Source: Thalassoglobus neptunius (GTDB lineage Bacteria; Planctomycetota; Planctomycetia; Planctomycetales; Planctomycetaceae). From it: a stretch of 64,000 nt of DNA. The position numbers and the translations under genes are program-made. The notes beneath the pieces were generated by a model. That model was not told where the DNA came from. It did no database searches and was given only the letters and a program-made list of their open reading frames with translations. Numbering within the stretch: the first letter of the stretch is position 1; each line of letters starts with the position of its first letter. Location of the stretch: the NCBI RefSeq assembly GCF_007859735.1, contig NZ_SIHI01000011.1:32904-96903 (forward strand), written 5' to 3'. Shown here in pieces: positions 44,006 to 52,387 of the stretch.

Positions 44006-47000
44006 ATGTCCATTGACGAAGACCTTGCACGTCGTCGGGAAATCAATCGTATCATTAGTGCCGTTCAACGACTTCCTGCTGAACAACGGTCTGTCGCGAT
44101 CGCGGACCTATGTGGTGAAGATACTGAACTTGCTGCTATTGCACGGACGAGGATTGATGCCATCGAAACTGGAGAGAGCTTTCGTGACCTTGGTGCTGAC
44201 TTCGCCAAAAGCTACAAGCTTTTAGATCTCATTGGTCAGGGAGGAATGGGCGAGGTCTATCGTGCGACGCAAACTCGATTGGGGCGTGATGTTGCAGTTA
44301 AGAAGGTTAAGCAAGAGATAGGCATGAATCGCCATAAGGCGGTGTCATCATTTCTTCGAGAAGCAAAGCTTGCAGCAAGCATAAACCATCCCGGAATTGT
44401 TCCCATCTACGACGTCGGCACGATAGATGAGCAACCTTGCTTTGCGATGGAATTAGTTGAAGGCGTTGGCCTTGACGCAACGATTCGCGATGAGAACGTG
44501 GCTTTCGATATCAACACATCGTTAGAGATTGTTTCTAGGCTCGCGGATGCACTTGCCGAAGCTCACAAACGCGGAATCGTGCATCGCGACCTGAAGCCAG
44601 CCAATATCCTTCTGGATACACGGGGACAGCCCAAAATCACCGATTTCGGTATTGCACGATTGATCGGTGATGATGGCGAAACGCCGCATCTTTCCGTAGC
44701 AGGTTCCATCGGCTATGTCGCTCCGGAGCAGGCAATCGGAGAGCCTGTTGATCAGACTGCCGATGTGTTTTCGCTAGGAGCGATTCTATTCACGCTCCTT
44801 ACCGGCAAGCCGCCGTTCGTAGCCGAATCCACCAGCAATATCAGAGCTTTTGGGGAAACCGTCCTGAATTCAGAGACACCTGCAGTTCGGTCGAGGACTG
44901 GTCGAGTTGAATGGAAGCTGGCTGCAATTTGTCAGCGGTGCCTGCAACCAAAACCGAGTGGGAGATATCAATCGGCAGCCGAGTTGGCGACAGACCTAAG
45001 TAGCTTGCTGCGTTGGCGAAAACTAAGAAAAGCCGTCTATATTACCGGTGCGGTAATTACTTTACTGGTGATGGCAGGAGCGTTTTTCGCTGAAAGATCC
45101 ATCAGGCAGGATATTGCCGCAGCTGAACAAGAAGCCGATATGGACTTCGCCACTGGCATTAGTACCGCATTCAGTAGTTGGGAAGAGGGTGATGTCAAAC
45201 AGGCAAGGACAGTCTTAGCACAGCTTTCGCCGACAAGCGGTGGAAAGGATCTTCGAGGCATCGAATGGGACTACCTTTCCTTCGAGACTCACAAGGAAAA
45301 GGCGGTCTTCGGTACGCACGATCTATCTGATGGCGGTCTGAGTCTCCAACCCAACGGGACACTTCTGGCCTGCGGAAGCGACCACAAGTCGGTTCAGCTT
45401 TGGGACAGAAAGACATACCGAAAGGTTGGTGAACTGAAGGGACACACCAAGATCCTCAACAACATCGTTTTCTCGCCAAGCGGTGACATTCTCGTTTCAA
45501 CGGCAACAGCGCAGCTTCCGCCGAGCAAATCCCCAGATCTGGACGAATTCGCAGACAGCGAATTTGTCATTTGGGACGTCCAATCGCGGAAACAGGTTGC
45601 CTTCGTGACGCTTCCGAAACAGGAAACAAGATCGGTAGTATTTTCACCGACCGAGGCTTGCTTCTACGTGCTAACCGAATCAATCAGGAAGTACGATTAT
45701 TTCGGGAGGCTTATCGACACAATCGCATTTTCGGGGCTGTGCCTTGCCGCCCATCCAGAAGGTGAATCGATCGCCATTGGAACGTCTGAGGGCGAAGTAG
45801 CAATCGTTGATGTCGCTTCCCATGACATCAAGGCTCGCCTGAGCGGCCATTCCCAACCAGTTTCTGCGGTTTCCTTCACTTCTGATGGACAAACGATTCT
45901 TTCAGCGGGTTTCGATGGCATCGTCAACCGCTGGAATATGGAAACGCGACAAAGTGAACAACTCGTCTTGCACGGCTCCCCTATCATCGACTTCTGTTTT
46001 GATGAAAAAAACAATCGCGTCATCTACTCTCCCGGTAACCTGATCTACGTCGTGCGCATCCGAGAAGTTGTTGCGGACAACCCAATCCGTTTGTTCGGCC
46101 ACGAAGTCCCGATTAGAAGGTTTCCGGTTTTTCAAGTCGAATTCGATCCATCGACAAATGAACTGTTTAGCTGGGCTCGCAGAGGAGCCGTTCGGGTTTG
46201 GGACTTGTCCCCGACATTGAGCCCAGCAGCAAAGCGAGTTTTTGATGGAGGAGACACAGGCGTGTCTTGCATCGGCGCATCACGCGACGGCATGATCGTC
46301 TCTGCAATCGAAGACGGTTCTCCGGAAAGCAAGCTTCGAGTCGAGTGGGCCGGACGTAACTCACCGAACATCGTTCAATTGAACACCGGAGGATACGTTC
46401 GTGAGCTGGCTATTCATCCCAGTGGAGATTCTGCGGTCATACTTTGCGAAAACGAGTCAGGCCAATCTGTTTTCTTGCTCGATGACGAATTTGCCATATC
46501 ACACATGTTTTCAGGCGGATTGGACGTCGATCGGGTCGCGTACAGCCATTCCGGAAAATTCATCGCAACTGCCGGGCATAACCATACAACACTTTGGAAG
46601 AATGACGGAGGACTGTATGGTCGCATCCCAACACATACAGGTGCCGCAAGCGACATCGCATTCAGTGCCGATGACCAGTTCATCGCAGTGACGAGTAATT
46701 CGACCGAGTTGAAGGTCTGGAGAGTGGATGACCAAACGGTTGCGTTCAAGATCCATATGCCTCACAGCGATGACATCGACACAGCATCGGTCGACTTCAG
46801 TCCTGACGGGCGTTTTGTTGCAACCGGTTCCGCCGCGGGGGTGCGGCTCTGGAATGCTTCAGACGGCACCGCAATTCGAAGCCTTGCTGGTCAGTCCGAA
46901 GGGCAAACCAAGATAAAAGATGTCGCATTTCTTTCCAGCAACCAACTCGTCTGTGGCAGCAGCAAGGACATCTCGCTTTTTCATCCGGAATCTGGCGAAT

Positions 47001-48025
47001 TAGTGAGGTCGTGGCCGCACCAGAGCAGCGGGCCGTTAAGAATCGATTCGATCGGAAACGACCGTTTCGTTTCATTTCGGATATTCGATGCTGGCGAGAT
47101 AACTATATGGAATGCAAACAAGGAACTGCCTCAACGAAACATCGTTTACGAATCCAAGTTTGCAGCAGGAAAGCTAAGTGCCATGGCTTTCCTGCCGGGG
47201 CAGCCGCAGCTCTTGGTCGCTGGTGGCTCTGTTGAAGGGCAATTGATCGTCCTTAACCCAAAGGATTGCTCGATCGATCATGCCTATTCCGTACATGAAC
47301 GAGAGATAACGTCGCTGGATGTCAGTCGGGATGGACGTTGGATCGTCACTGGTTCAGTAGACCGAACCGTCAAAGTCCTCTCGTCAAGTGACTTCTCGCC
47401 TGTGCGAACTTTTCATGGGCATGATGAGATTGTGACTGCTGTTACAATCAGTCCTGATGCGACGTTAATCGCTTCTGCGGGCGGTCGCGACGGGACGGTT
47501 CGGCTTTGGGAACGGCAGTCAGGCGATTTGCTTCATCTGAATGATTCCAATGCCTATGTTCTCGACGTTCAGTTTGGACTTGACGGAACGGTATTGATGG
47601 TCGCAAGGCTCGCGTATGACGAAGCGTGGATCGATGTCTTAGAAACTAAGAGTCTTCAAAAGTTGTACACTGTCGAATGCCCACGACTGTTCGAGATAGT
47701 CGCTCATCCGACTGCTGCCTTTGCAGCGTATTGCACTGGTGACGAAGTCGTCTTCTGGGACATTGCGACCGGGGAACCATCGTCTAGGCTTTCAGCTTCC
47801 ACACCATCCGCTGTGTTTTCATCGGACGGGACGAGGCTGCTATTTCCTGAACAGCAATTCGTGGAGGTAGTGATCCGACACATCCAAGCCCGAAAAGAGA
47901 TGGCACGCGTGCCCGCTGGTGCCTGGCCAGGTCAGAGTCCGCGTTACATTGCGATCGACCCCAAAGGTCGCTTTTTTGCCGTGGCAAGCAGAGATGGAGT
48001 CGTCGAGTGCTGGCGAACCAAATAG
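44006..48025 (+). CDS. Ser/Thr protein kinase fused to WD40 repeats
   Basis: A 1339-aa membrane protein. The Hanks-type kinase domain spans about 70-330: glycine loop IGQGGMGEVY, Lys in VAVKK (about 99), HRDLKPAN (193-200), DFG (213-215) and APEQ. One TM helix follows (about 345-367), and then about 900 residues of WD40-type repeats (e.g. LSGHSQPVSAVSFTSDGQTI, FHGHDEIVTAVTISPDATLI). Such fusions are typical of planctomycetes. It is the last gene of the 42301-48025 operon. ATG 44006, or GTG 44003 directly before it. The WD40 part would face outside and act as sensor or scaffold. Confidence 0.92.
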   Translation: MSIDEDLARRREINRIISAVQRLPAEQRSVAIADLCGEDTELAAIARTRIDAIETGESFRDLGADFAKSYKLLDLIGQGGMGEVYRATQTRLGRDVAVKKVKQEIGMNRHKAVSSFLREAKLAASINHPGIVPIYDVGTIDEQPCFAMELVEGVGLDATIRDENVAFDINTSLEIVSRLADALAEAHKRGIVHRDLKPANILLDTRGQPKITDFGIARLIGDDGETPHLSVAGSIGYVAPEQAIGEPVDQTADVFSLGAILFTLLTGKPPFVAESTSNIRAFGETVLNSETPAVRSRTGRVEWKLAAICQRCLQPKPSGRYQSAAELATDLSSLLRWRKLRKAVYITGAVITLLVMAGAFFAERSIRQDIAAAEQEADMDFATGISTAFSSWEEGDVKQARTVLAQLSPTSGGKDLRGIEWDYLSFETHKEKAVFGTHDLSDGGLSLQPNGTLLACGSDHKSVQLWDRKTYRKVGELKGHTKILNNIVFSPSGDILVSTATAQLPPSKSPDLDEFADSEFVIWDVQSRKQVAFVTLPKQETRSVVFSPTEACFYVLTESIRKYDYFGRLIDTIAFSGLCLAAHPEGESIAIGTSEGEVAIVDVASHDIKARLSGHSQPVSAVSFTSDGQTILSAGFDGIVNRWNMETRQSEQLVLHGSPIIDFCFDEKNNRVIYSPGNLIYVVRIREVVADNPIRLFGHEVPIRRFPVFQVEFDPSTNELFSWARRGAVRVWDLSPTLSPAAKRVFDGGDTGVSCIGASRDGMIVSAIEDGSPESKLRVEWAGRNSPNIVQLNTGGYVRELAIHPSGDSAVILCENESGQSVFLLDDEFAISHMFSGGLDVDRVAYSHSGKFIATAGHNHTTLWKNDGGLYGRIPTHTGAASDIAFSADDQFIAVTSNSTELKVWRVDDQTVAFKIHMPHSDDIDTASVDFSPDGRFVATGSAAGVRLWNASDGTAIRSLAGQSEGQTKIKDVAFLSSNQLVCGSSKDISLFHPESGELVRSWPHQSSGPLRIDSIGNDRFVSFRIFDAGEITIWNANKELPQRNIVYESKFAAGKLSAMAFLPGQPQLLVAGGSVEGQLIVLNPKDCSIDHAYSVHEREITSLDVSRDGRWIVTGSVDRTVKVLSSSDFSPVRTFHGHDEIVTAVTISPDATLIASAGGRDGTVRLWERQSGDLLHLNDSNAYVLDVQFGLDGTVLMVARLAYDEAWIDVLETKSLQKLYTVECPRLFEIVAHPTAAFAAYCTGDEVVFWDIATGEPSSRLSASTPSAVFSSDGTRLLFPEQQFVEVVIRHIQARKEMARVPAGAWPGQSPRYIAIDPKGRFFAVASRDGVVECWRTK

Positions 48026-48071
48026 CGATCGAGCACGCCAAGTTTCGGCGACTGGACGGGACGTAAGACAG

Positions 48072-48397
48072 CTACCCCGCTTCCTTGGTGCCGTCAGCCC
48101 CACTATTATCCCTCAACCGATTCAATACTTGAGTCACCCGAGCCCGACTGACCCCCAGATGCCGAGACAATTCAGCCCTTGAATTCACAACCCCGGAATC
48201 GAGCAGTGACTGGTAGTGATACGCCAAATCCAAGCGATCCGGCTTCGGATGTTTCTCCTTGGATTCCCGCTGTATTTGGTCCGAAATTGAGTTCCACTTG
48301 AACATTTCGATAAATGGCAATCGACGTAACCTCTTGGTACGAAAGGCACCTAGCTCGACGAATCCCCGGTTCGGATTGAGACCGCCTCGGGGAGCTT
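48072..48397 (-). CDS. HTH segment at element right end, displaced C-terminus of the recombinase
   Basis: An open frame enters from the 12-bp core at 48397 and ends at 48072 without a stop between. If translated alone from TTG 48320 it gives 82 aa. The HTH reads SRAELSRHLGVSRARVTQVL, very close to the HTH gene coupled to the second recombinase (49582-49986). Joining the attL and attR cores places this frame exactly in phase with the recombinase codons GCT CCC CGA at the core, adding 104 residues. It is probably the recombinase C-terminus severed by integration. Confidence 0.7.
48386..48397 (+). repeat. attR core candidate
   Basis: CTCGGGGAGCTT is identical to the tRNA-Asn 3' end repeat at 1894-1905 and lies in the same orientation. 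On the element side the similarity to tRNA continues imperfectly (13 of 21 bases over the next coding stretch), as expected for related attB and attP arms. Confidence 0.72.
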
Positions 48398-48439
48398 GAA
48401 AGGTGGTGCTCGAACACCCCTTACCGACTGGTTGACACG

Positions 48440-48474
48440 ACGCCGAGCCTAACAGGGTTCGGCGTTCTCGTTTC
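48440..48474 (+). terminator. Hairpin just outside the element's right end
   Basis: ACGCCGAGCC-TAACA-GGGTTCGGCGT (48440-48465) forms a near-perfect stem with one G-T pair and is followed by TCTCGTTTC. It resembles an intrinsic terminator and may be the natural terminator of tRNA-Asn before integration separated them. Confidence 0.55.
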
Positions 48475-48925
48475 TATCGCCAGTTCTGCCAGTGACTTCG
48501 GGCAAGTGGGGCACTCTCCATCCACCGGCAAGCACTCTCTCCGAATTCTTCGCGCGCGAACGTCTCGGTGGATATTCGCGCTCTGACTCGCTTGCTCTCG
48601 ATAACTCTCTCCAGCGACCAATTTCTGTTTAACACTGCTGTCCCGAACGGCACCCCGTTGATCGCACTGCGAGAACTCCTGGTCAACGCGATCTGTTCCG
48701 TGAGCGTTCCATGATTCTGAGTTCCGGTCCAGACGAATGCAACTGCTCAGGCGGGTTGCCGACCAGTAGATGCGATGCCATTTTGCAACATTTCCGCAGA
48801 TCCACCAGGCGGGGCTGTCCAGACAGAGTTTTCGATCAGGTTTCCACGATCTGAGCCGTTGTTCTGTGGTCTGCTTGAACTCAGGGAAAACCCTGAATTG
48901 CACTCGCGACAGACTCAACAGGAGC
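48475..48925. other. Region without a convincing gene upstream of PilZ gene
   Basis: About 450 bp. A leftward frame of 201 codons (48421-49026) crosses it and the start of the PilZ gene, but its product is Arg/Ser/Cys-rich and lacks any motif. The promoter of the PilZ gene probably lies here. Confidence 0.4.
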
Positions 48926-49564
48926 ATGCTCAGGCAAATTCCAAGAACCTTCGACCGGGACAAAGAGATGAAGCAGATCGTTGATCGTTGCGGGAACACG
49001 AATGGCTCGAACGCCGTTCCCTGCACAGCAAATCGCCGTCAGTTCCAGAGAACCAGTTTTATCACTGCTGGATGGGCCGTTCCGGCCAACGCAGTCGGAG
49101 TCGAGGCATCCTCTGCTGGCGTTCGAATCTGGTCGGTCGATGTCGCGAAGACCGGACTTCTGATCAAGACGACCGAAGAATTCCTGACCTCGCATCTGCT
49201 CCTGGAACTGTTGCTTCCGGAGTTTGCAGGGTCATTGGTCCTGGGCAGAATCGTCCGGCGCGAGACTCAAATTGTCGAGCATCTGAACGGGCGACAGAAG
49301 ACGTTTCATCTCCTCGGGATCGAGATTTGCCAACGGCTCCCCCGGAGAGCTCTTGCTAAACCCTTTCCAAGAGGCTCGGTTCGAACGAATGACACCGAGC
49401 ACACGGCCATCAGTCGGCAAAGTCCACCAAAGGTAGTCCAACTTCTTTTACATCAAGTACGCGACAGGTTGTCTCTGATTCGACCCGAAACCATCGTCCG
49501 GACCATGCTGGTCACTCTATTTCTGCTGGGGGCAGTGCTCGGAGTCCGGTCGATGTGGGAGTGA
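48926..49564 (+). CDS. PilZ-domain-like protein
   Basis: A 212-aa protein. Residues about 35-135 have the PilZ layout: basic Arg-rich start (NRRQFQRTSF), then GVRIWSVDVAKTGLLIKT, a strand LGRIVRRETQ and the ending FHLLGIEICQRL. The first arginine motif is imperfect, so c-di-GMP binding is uncertain. A C-terminal membrane helix is predicted (MLVTLFLLGAVLGVRSM). ATG 48926 has CAGGAG only one base upstream. ATG 48968 is an alternative. It lies between the two elements, so it is likely a host gene. Confidence 0.6.
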   Translation: MLRQIPRTFDRDKEMKQIVDRCGNTNGSNAVPCTANRRQFQRTSFITAGWAVPANAVGVEASSAGVRIWSVDVAKTGLLIKTTEEFLTSHLLLELLLPEFAGSLVLGRIVRRETQIVEHLNGRQKTFHLLGIEICQRLPRRALAKPFPRGSVRTNDTEHTAISRQSPPKVVQLLLHQVRDRLSLIRPETIVRTMLVTLFLLGAVLGVRSMWE

Positions 49565-49581
49565 TCTCCGAGGTCGAACGC

Positions 49582-49986
49582 TCAATCGTTCTGTTGTGTT
49601 CGGTATGCGGCCCATCTCTTCCGCTGTTCGATCCAGTTGGGTTCGGCGGCAATCTGACGCAGGTCCCGTTCGAGCAACGTGTCGCGGCCTCTGTGAATCC
49701 GAGGCAGAAACAGAATCTCCTCCTGAATGTCGGGAGCGAGAGACAAGAGGTTCATGATCTGCGTGACCCGAGCTCGTGAGACGTGCCCCAACCGGGCGAT
49801 TTCTGCTTGATCGCCGACGAAGCCATTCTTGAGTAAGGATTCGAGTCGAATCGCCAGCGCCAGCATTCTCGCGACGCGCGGAACTCGACCTGTCGGAACC
49901 TCCTTTCCCCGTGCACCTGTCTGGATCTTCCGATGCCCTGTTCGACCCGTGGTGATCTGAAATTTCTTCGTGACTCGGCGACTCAT
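49582..49986 (-). CDS. HTH protein coupled to serine recombinase
   Basis: A 134-aa protein. The N-terminus is basic, and residues about 40-90 hold an HTH (DQAEIARLGHVSRARVTQIM) nearly the same as that at the right end of the tRNA-Asn element. ATG 49986 overlaps the recombinase stop (ATGA), so it is co-translated with the recombinase. It probably helps recognise the attachment site. Longer in-frame starts would lie within the recombinase gene. Confidence 0.75.
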   Translation of the reverse strand: MSRRVTKKFQITTGRTGHRKIQTGARGKEVPTGRVPRVARMLALAIRLESLLKNGFVGDQAEIARLGHVSRARVTQIMNLLSLAPDIQEEILFLPRIHRGRDTLLERDLRQIAAEPNWIEQRKRWAAYRTQQND

Positions 49987-51299
49987 GCTTCTTCCTCCTC
50001 GGAAATCAGTTGTGCTCCGGTCGAAGAGAACACCAGCGACACCTCGCCCGCTTCGCCGTGGTACTGCACCTGTTCGACCAGCAGGTGGATCAGTTGCTGA
50101 CGTTCGGCGGGAGACAACTCCTCCCACAGTTCATCAAACTCGTTCAACAGGCGGTCTATTTCAGCGACATCGATCTCGGCAGGACTTTGAGTTCGGTCGG
50201 CCAGGTGTAGAAGCCGTTGGTTGCGGAGTTCGATCGCTGTCTGCAGTTCAGCGAGGTCTTGTGCAGCAGCTTGTGTGAGCGCCGCCTGCTCCAACTGACG
50301 GGACAGCTCTGCCAGTTCGTGTTCCAGACGGTTCCGCTCTCGTGTGGCTTTGTGATTCTCAGTCTCCCGTTGACGGTCGATCTCGGCAATCACCCCTGCA
50401 CGCAACTGGACATCCTGGCCGACCTCGCGGATCTGTTCCACGACGAATCGTTCGATTTCCGGAGCGGAGACCGTCGGGGACGGGCATTGCTGGTAACCGT
50501 TCTGCATGGCATTCAGGCAGACATAATACCGGTAGCTCCGAGATCCCCGGCGCGTCTGACTGTGACTCATTCCGCAACCGCAGGACTGACAGCGGATCAG
50601 GCGGGAGAGGAGGGCTCCGCTTCGGGACCGTTTCGCATCCCCAAACATCCGGTTCCGGTCCAGTCGTTTCTGTGTCTCGGCAAAGACCTGAGAATCGACG
50701 ATCGCCCGATGTTCGCCGCTGTAGATCTGGTTCTCGTAAGAGACCTGTCCGATGTAGGTCACGTTGCGGAGCAGGTAATTCAGCGTGTTCTTCGTAAACG
50801 CTGTCCCGCCCCGTTGCTTTCCGGACTTCGTGGTCCAGACCTTGGTTTTCCATGCCTTCTGTTGAATCACCTTGAGGACTTCCCTGACCGACTTCAGGTC
50901 CAGATAGAGCTCAAAGATCTCTCGTACGCGACGAGCTTCGGATTCGTTGACGATGAGCTTGCCGTCGACGACGTCGTATCCATAGGGGGGCGTCCCGCCA
51001 CACCACTTTCCACGTCGACGGGCAGCGCCCATTTTGTCCCGTGTCCGTTCGCTGATCAGTTCCCGTTCGAATTGTGCGAAGGAGAGGAGGATGTTGAGTG
51101 TCAGCCGACCCATGGAGGAAGTGGTGTTGAACTGCTGAGTGACACTCACAAATGAAACATTACGTTCATCGAACGTCGCCATGATCCGGGAGAAGTCGAG
51201 CAGGGAACGACTCAGGCGGTCAACCTTGTACACGATCACGCAGTCGACCCGACCAGCATCGATCTCTTCGATCAGCCGCTGTAGTGCGGGGCGCTCCAT
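49983..51299 (-). CDS. Serine recombinase, C-terminal fragment of a frameshifted gene
   Basis: A 438-aa frame that contains most of a large serine recombinase: the second half of the resolvase domain (VIVYKVDRLSRSLLDF, FAQFERELISERTRDK), the Recombinase domain, the zinc ribbon RCQSCGCGMS and a long coiled coil. It lacks the nucleophilic serine. The missing N-terminus is in the next frame (51272-51529). One extra base in the C4 run at 51335-51338 would fuse them through LPQRFDDGGFTGGNMERPAL into about 515 aa. Confidence 0.85.
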   Translation of the reverse strand: MERPALQRLIEEIDAGRVDCVIVYKVDRLSRSLLDFSRIMATFDERNVSFVSVTQQFNTTSSMGRLTLNILLSFAQFERELISERTRDKMGAARRRGKWCGGTPPYGYDVVDGKLIVNESEARRVREIFELYLDLKSVREVLKVIQQKAWKTKVWTTKSGKQRGGTAFTKNTLNYLLRNVTYIGQVSYENQIYSGEHRAIVDSQVFAETQKRLDRNRMFGDAKRSRSGALLSRLIRCQSCGCGMSHSQTRRGSRSYRYYVCLNAMQNGYQQCPSPTVSAPEIERFVVEQIREVGQDVQLRAGVIAEIDRQRETENHKATRERNRLEHELAELSRQLEQAALTQAAAQDLAELQTAIELRNQRLLHLADRTQSPAEIDVAEIDRLLNEFDELWEELSPAERQQLIHLLVEQVQYHGEAGEVSLVFSSTGAQLISEEEEA

Positions 51300-51529
51300 G
51301 TTTCCGCCGGTGAACCCGCCGTCGTCGAATCGCTGGGGAGACAGATCCAGCCTTCATGCTTCATCGACTGAATGTAAGCTTCCGCAGCTTCTCGCTGGGC
51401 ATCAAGTGTATTGAACTCCTGCTCGAGGCCTTCCTCAGTGGACTTCCGCGTATAGATCGCGCACCGAACGTTAGGGGCAGCCTGGTCGCTGGAGGCTGTG
51501 GACCGTTTGGGATTTGTGGTCGAAATCAT
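51272..51529 (-). CDS. Serine recombinase, N-terminal fragment with catalytic serine
   Basis: An 85-aa frame with the resolvase N-terminus: CAIYTRKSTEEGLEQEFN, where Ser30 is the nucleophile, and LDAQREAAEAYIQS. After KHEGWICLP the frame loses homology and ends. The true continuation is in the 49983-51299 frame. ATG 51529 overlaps the DUF2924 stop (TAATG), showing an intact operon layout. The break may be a sequencing error, a real mutation or slippage-controlled expression. Confidence 0.8.
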   Translation of the reverse strand: MISTTNPKRSTASSDQAAPNVRCAIYTRKSTEEGLEQEFNTLDAQREAAEAYIQSMKHEGWICLPSDSTTAGSPAETWSAPHYSG

Positions 51530-52023
51530 TAGCCCCCTCGTTTCTTGCTCAGCCCGAAGAACAGAAATCCGTTCCAGCGGGAACCAGTGATCTCGCGGGC
51601 GACCGCTGTCAGAGAGGCATAGCTCTCACCACGATATTCGAACCCGCTCTCCAGCACCGTGACCCGATGCGTGGCACCTTTATAGTCCCGGCGAAGGATC
51701 GTTCCAGGCAGAGGTAAACGGGGATCGGGAAGGTTGGCAATCTGTTGACGACGACTTGGACCAGTGGAACTCGGCGAAGCCATTGCCGCTGGTGGTTTCA
51801 TGCGGATGTCAGAGTCACGAGCCAGTTCCCGCGCTCGATTCAAAGCACGTTCGGAAAGATCACCTTCGGCGTTCGCTTGCAGTCGCCATGCGATCCGCTT
51901 GATGAGCCAGGTTCGGTTTCCACTTTGAGTGGTCTCCTGGAAAACCTCTGCGTAGCGTCGTCTCAATTCAGTGACCGTCATGTCCTGAAGTTCGGCCAAC
52001 TCAGCCTCGATGTTTACCGGCAC
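51529..52023 (-). CDS. DUF2924 family protein of recombinase operon
   Basis: A 164-aa protein. The N-terminal part is helical (LAELQDMTVTELRRRYAEVF). The C-terminal DUF2924 signature is clear: LPLPGTILRRDYKGATHRVT, then GFEYRGESYASLTAVAREIT and GSRWNGFLFFGL. These proteins regularly accompany recombinases in proteobacterial and planctomycete elements, with unknown function. GTG 52023 has AGGAG nine bases upstream and is preferred to the upstream ATG at 52248. Confidence 0.82.
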   Translation of the reverse strand: MPVNIEAELAELQDMTVTELRRRYAEVFQETTQSGNRTWLIKRIAWRLQANAEGDLSERALNRARELARDSDIRMKPPAAMASPSSTGPSRRQQIANLPDPRLPLPGTILRRDYKGATHRVTVLESGFEYRGESYASLTAVAREITGSRWNGFLFFGLSKKRGG

Positions 52024-52387
52024 TGCTGCTGCTCCTGTTGAGTCTTGGAATCGCCAGGTCGCGTCTCTCGCGACCGTAAACCGTTGGGCACAGTGAGCCC
52101 GGTTTCGGGAGCGGAAGCAAGGCATGGTCCCGCTGGACGGCGACGATTTCGTATGGCTCGGAGCAACGCGGCAGTGATGATTCTGGATACTATCCCAACT
52201 TCGCTTTGTGAGTCGAATTGCATTCGAGTCCCCTTTCGGAGTGGCCAACAGTTGAGTTCCCTACCAGTTAACTACTCGCACGAAAATGGATTTCACGGTA
52301 TAAATCGGAAGCCATTCAACCATTTACGATTAATAACCACTTTGAATGGCTCAATTCACACATTTCAGAGTCTGGACAGGAGTGTTT
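52024..52387. promoter_or_regulatory. Divergent control region with 10-bp inverted repeat
   Basis: About 360 bp between the leftward integration operon and the rightward phage genes. AGCCATTCAA (52310-52319) and TTGAATGGCT (52342-52351) are perfect arms around an A/T-rich core and may be an operator for the rightward promoter. No repressor gene was recognised beside it. Confidence 0.45.

Larger units (their letters stand above)
1894..48397. mobile_element. Integrated plasmid-like element at tRNA-Asn (about 46.5 kb)
   Basis: The boundaries are the 12-bp direct repeat at 1894-1905 and 48386-48397. Inside are a serine recombinase beside the left repeat, replication genes (initiator, primase), two VirD4/HerA-type translocases, two replication-relaxation proteins, ArdC, a DarB-like antirestriction protein, a restriction-modification set and a metal-efflux operon. 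No relaxase and no full type IV secretion set were recognised, so it may be mobilisable rather than self-transmissible. The strongest support is that joining the repeats restores one continuous frame between the recombinase and the HTH segment at the right end. Confidence 0.75.

Noticed and set aside
48361..48397. Second tRNA-like sequence at the right core
   Set aside because: Only the 3' acceptor half matches; no anticodon or D-arm is present, so it is an attachment-site remnant, not a tRNA.
48421..49026. 201-codon minus-strand frame
   Set aside because: Overlaps the PilZ gene start, and its composition (Arg, Ser, Cys, Trp) is typical of an antisense shadow.
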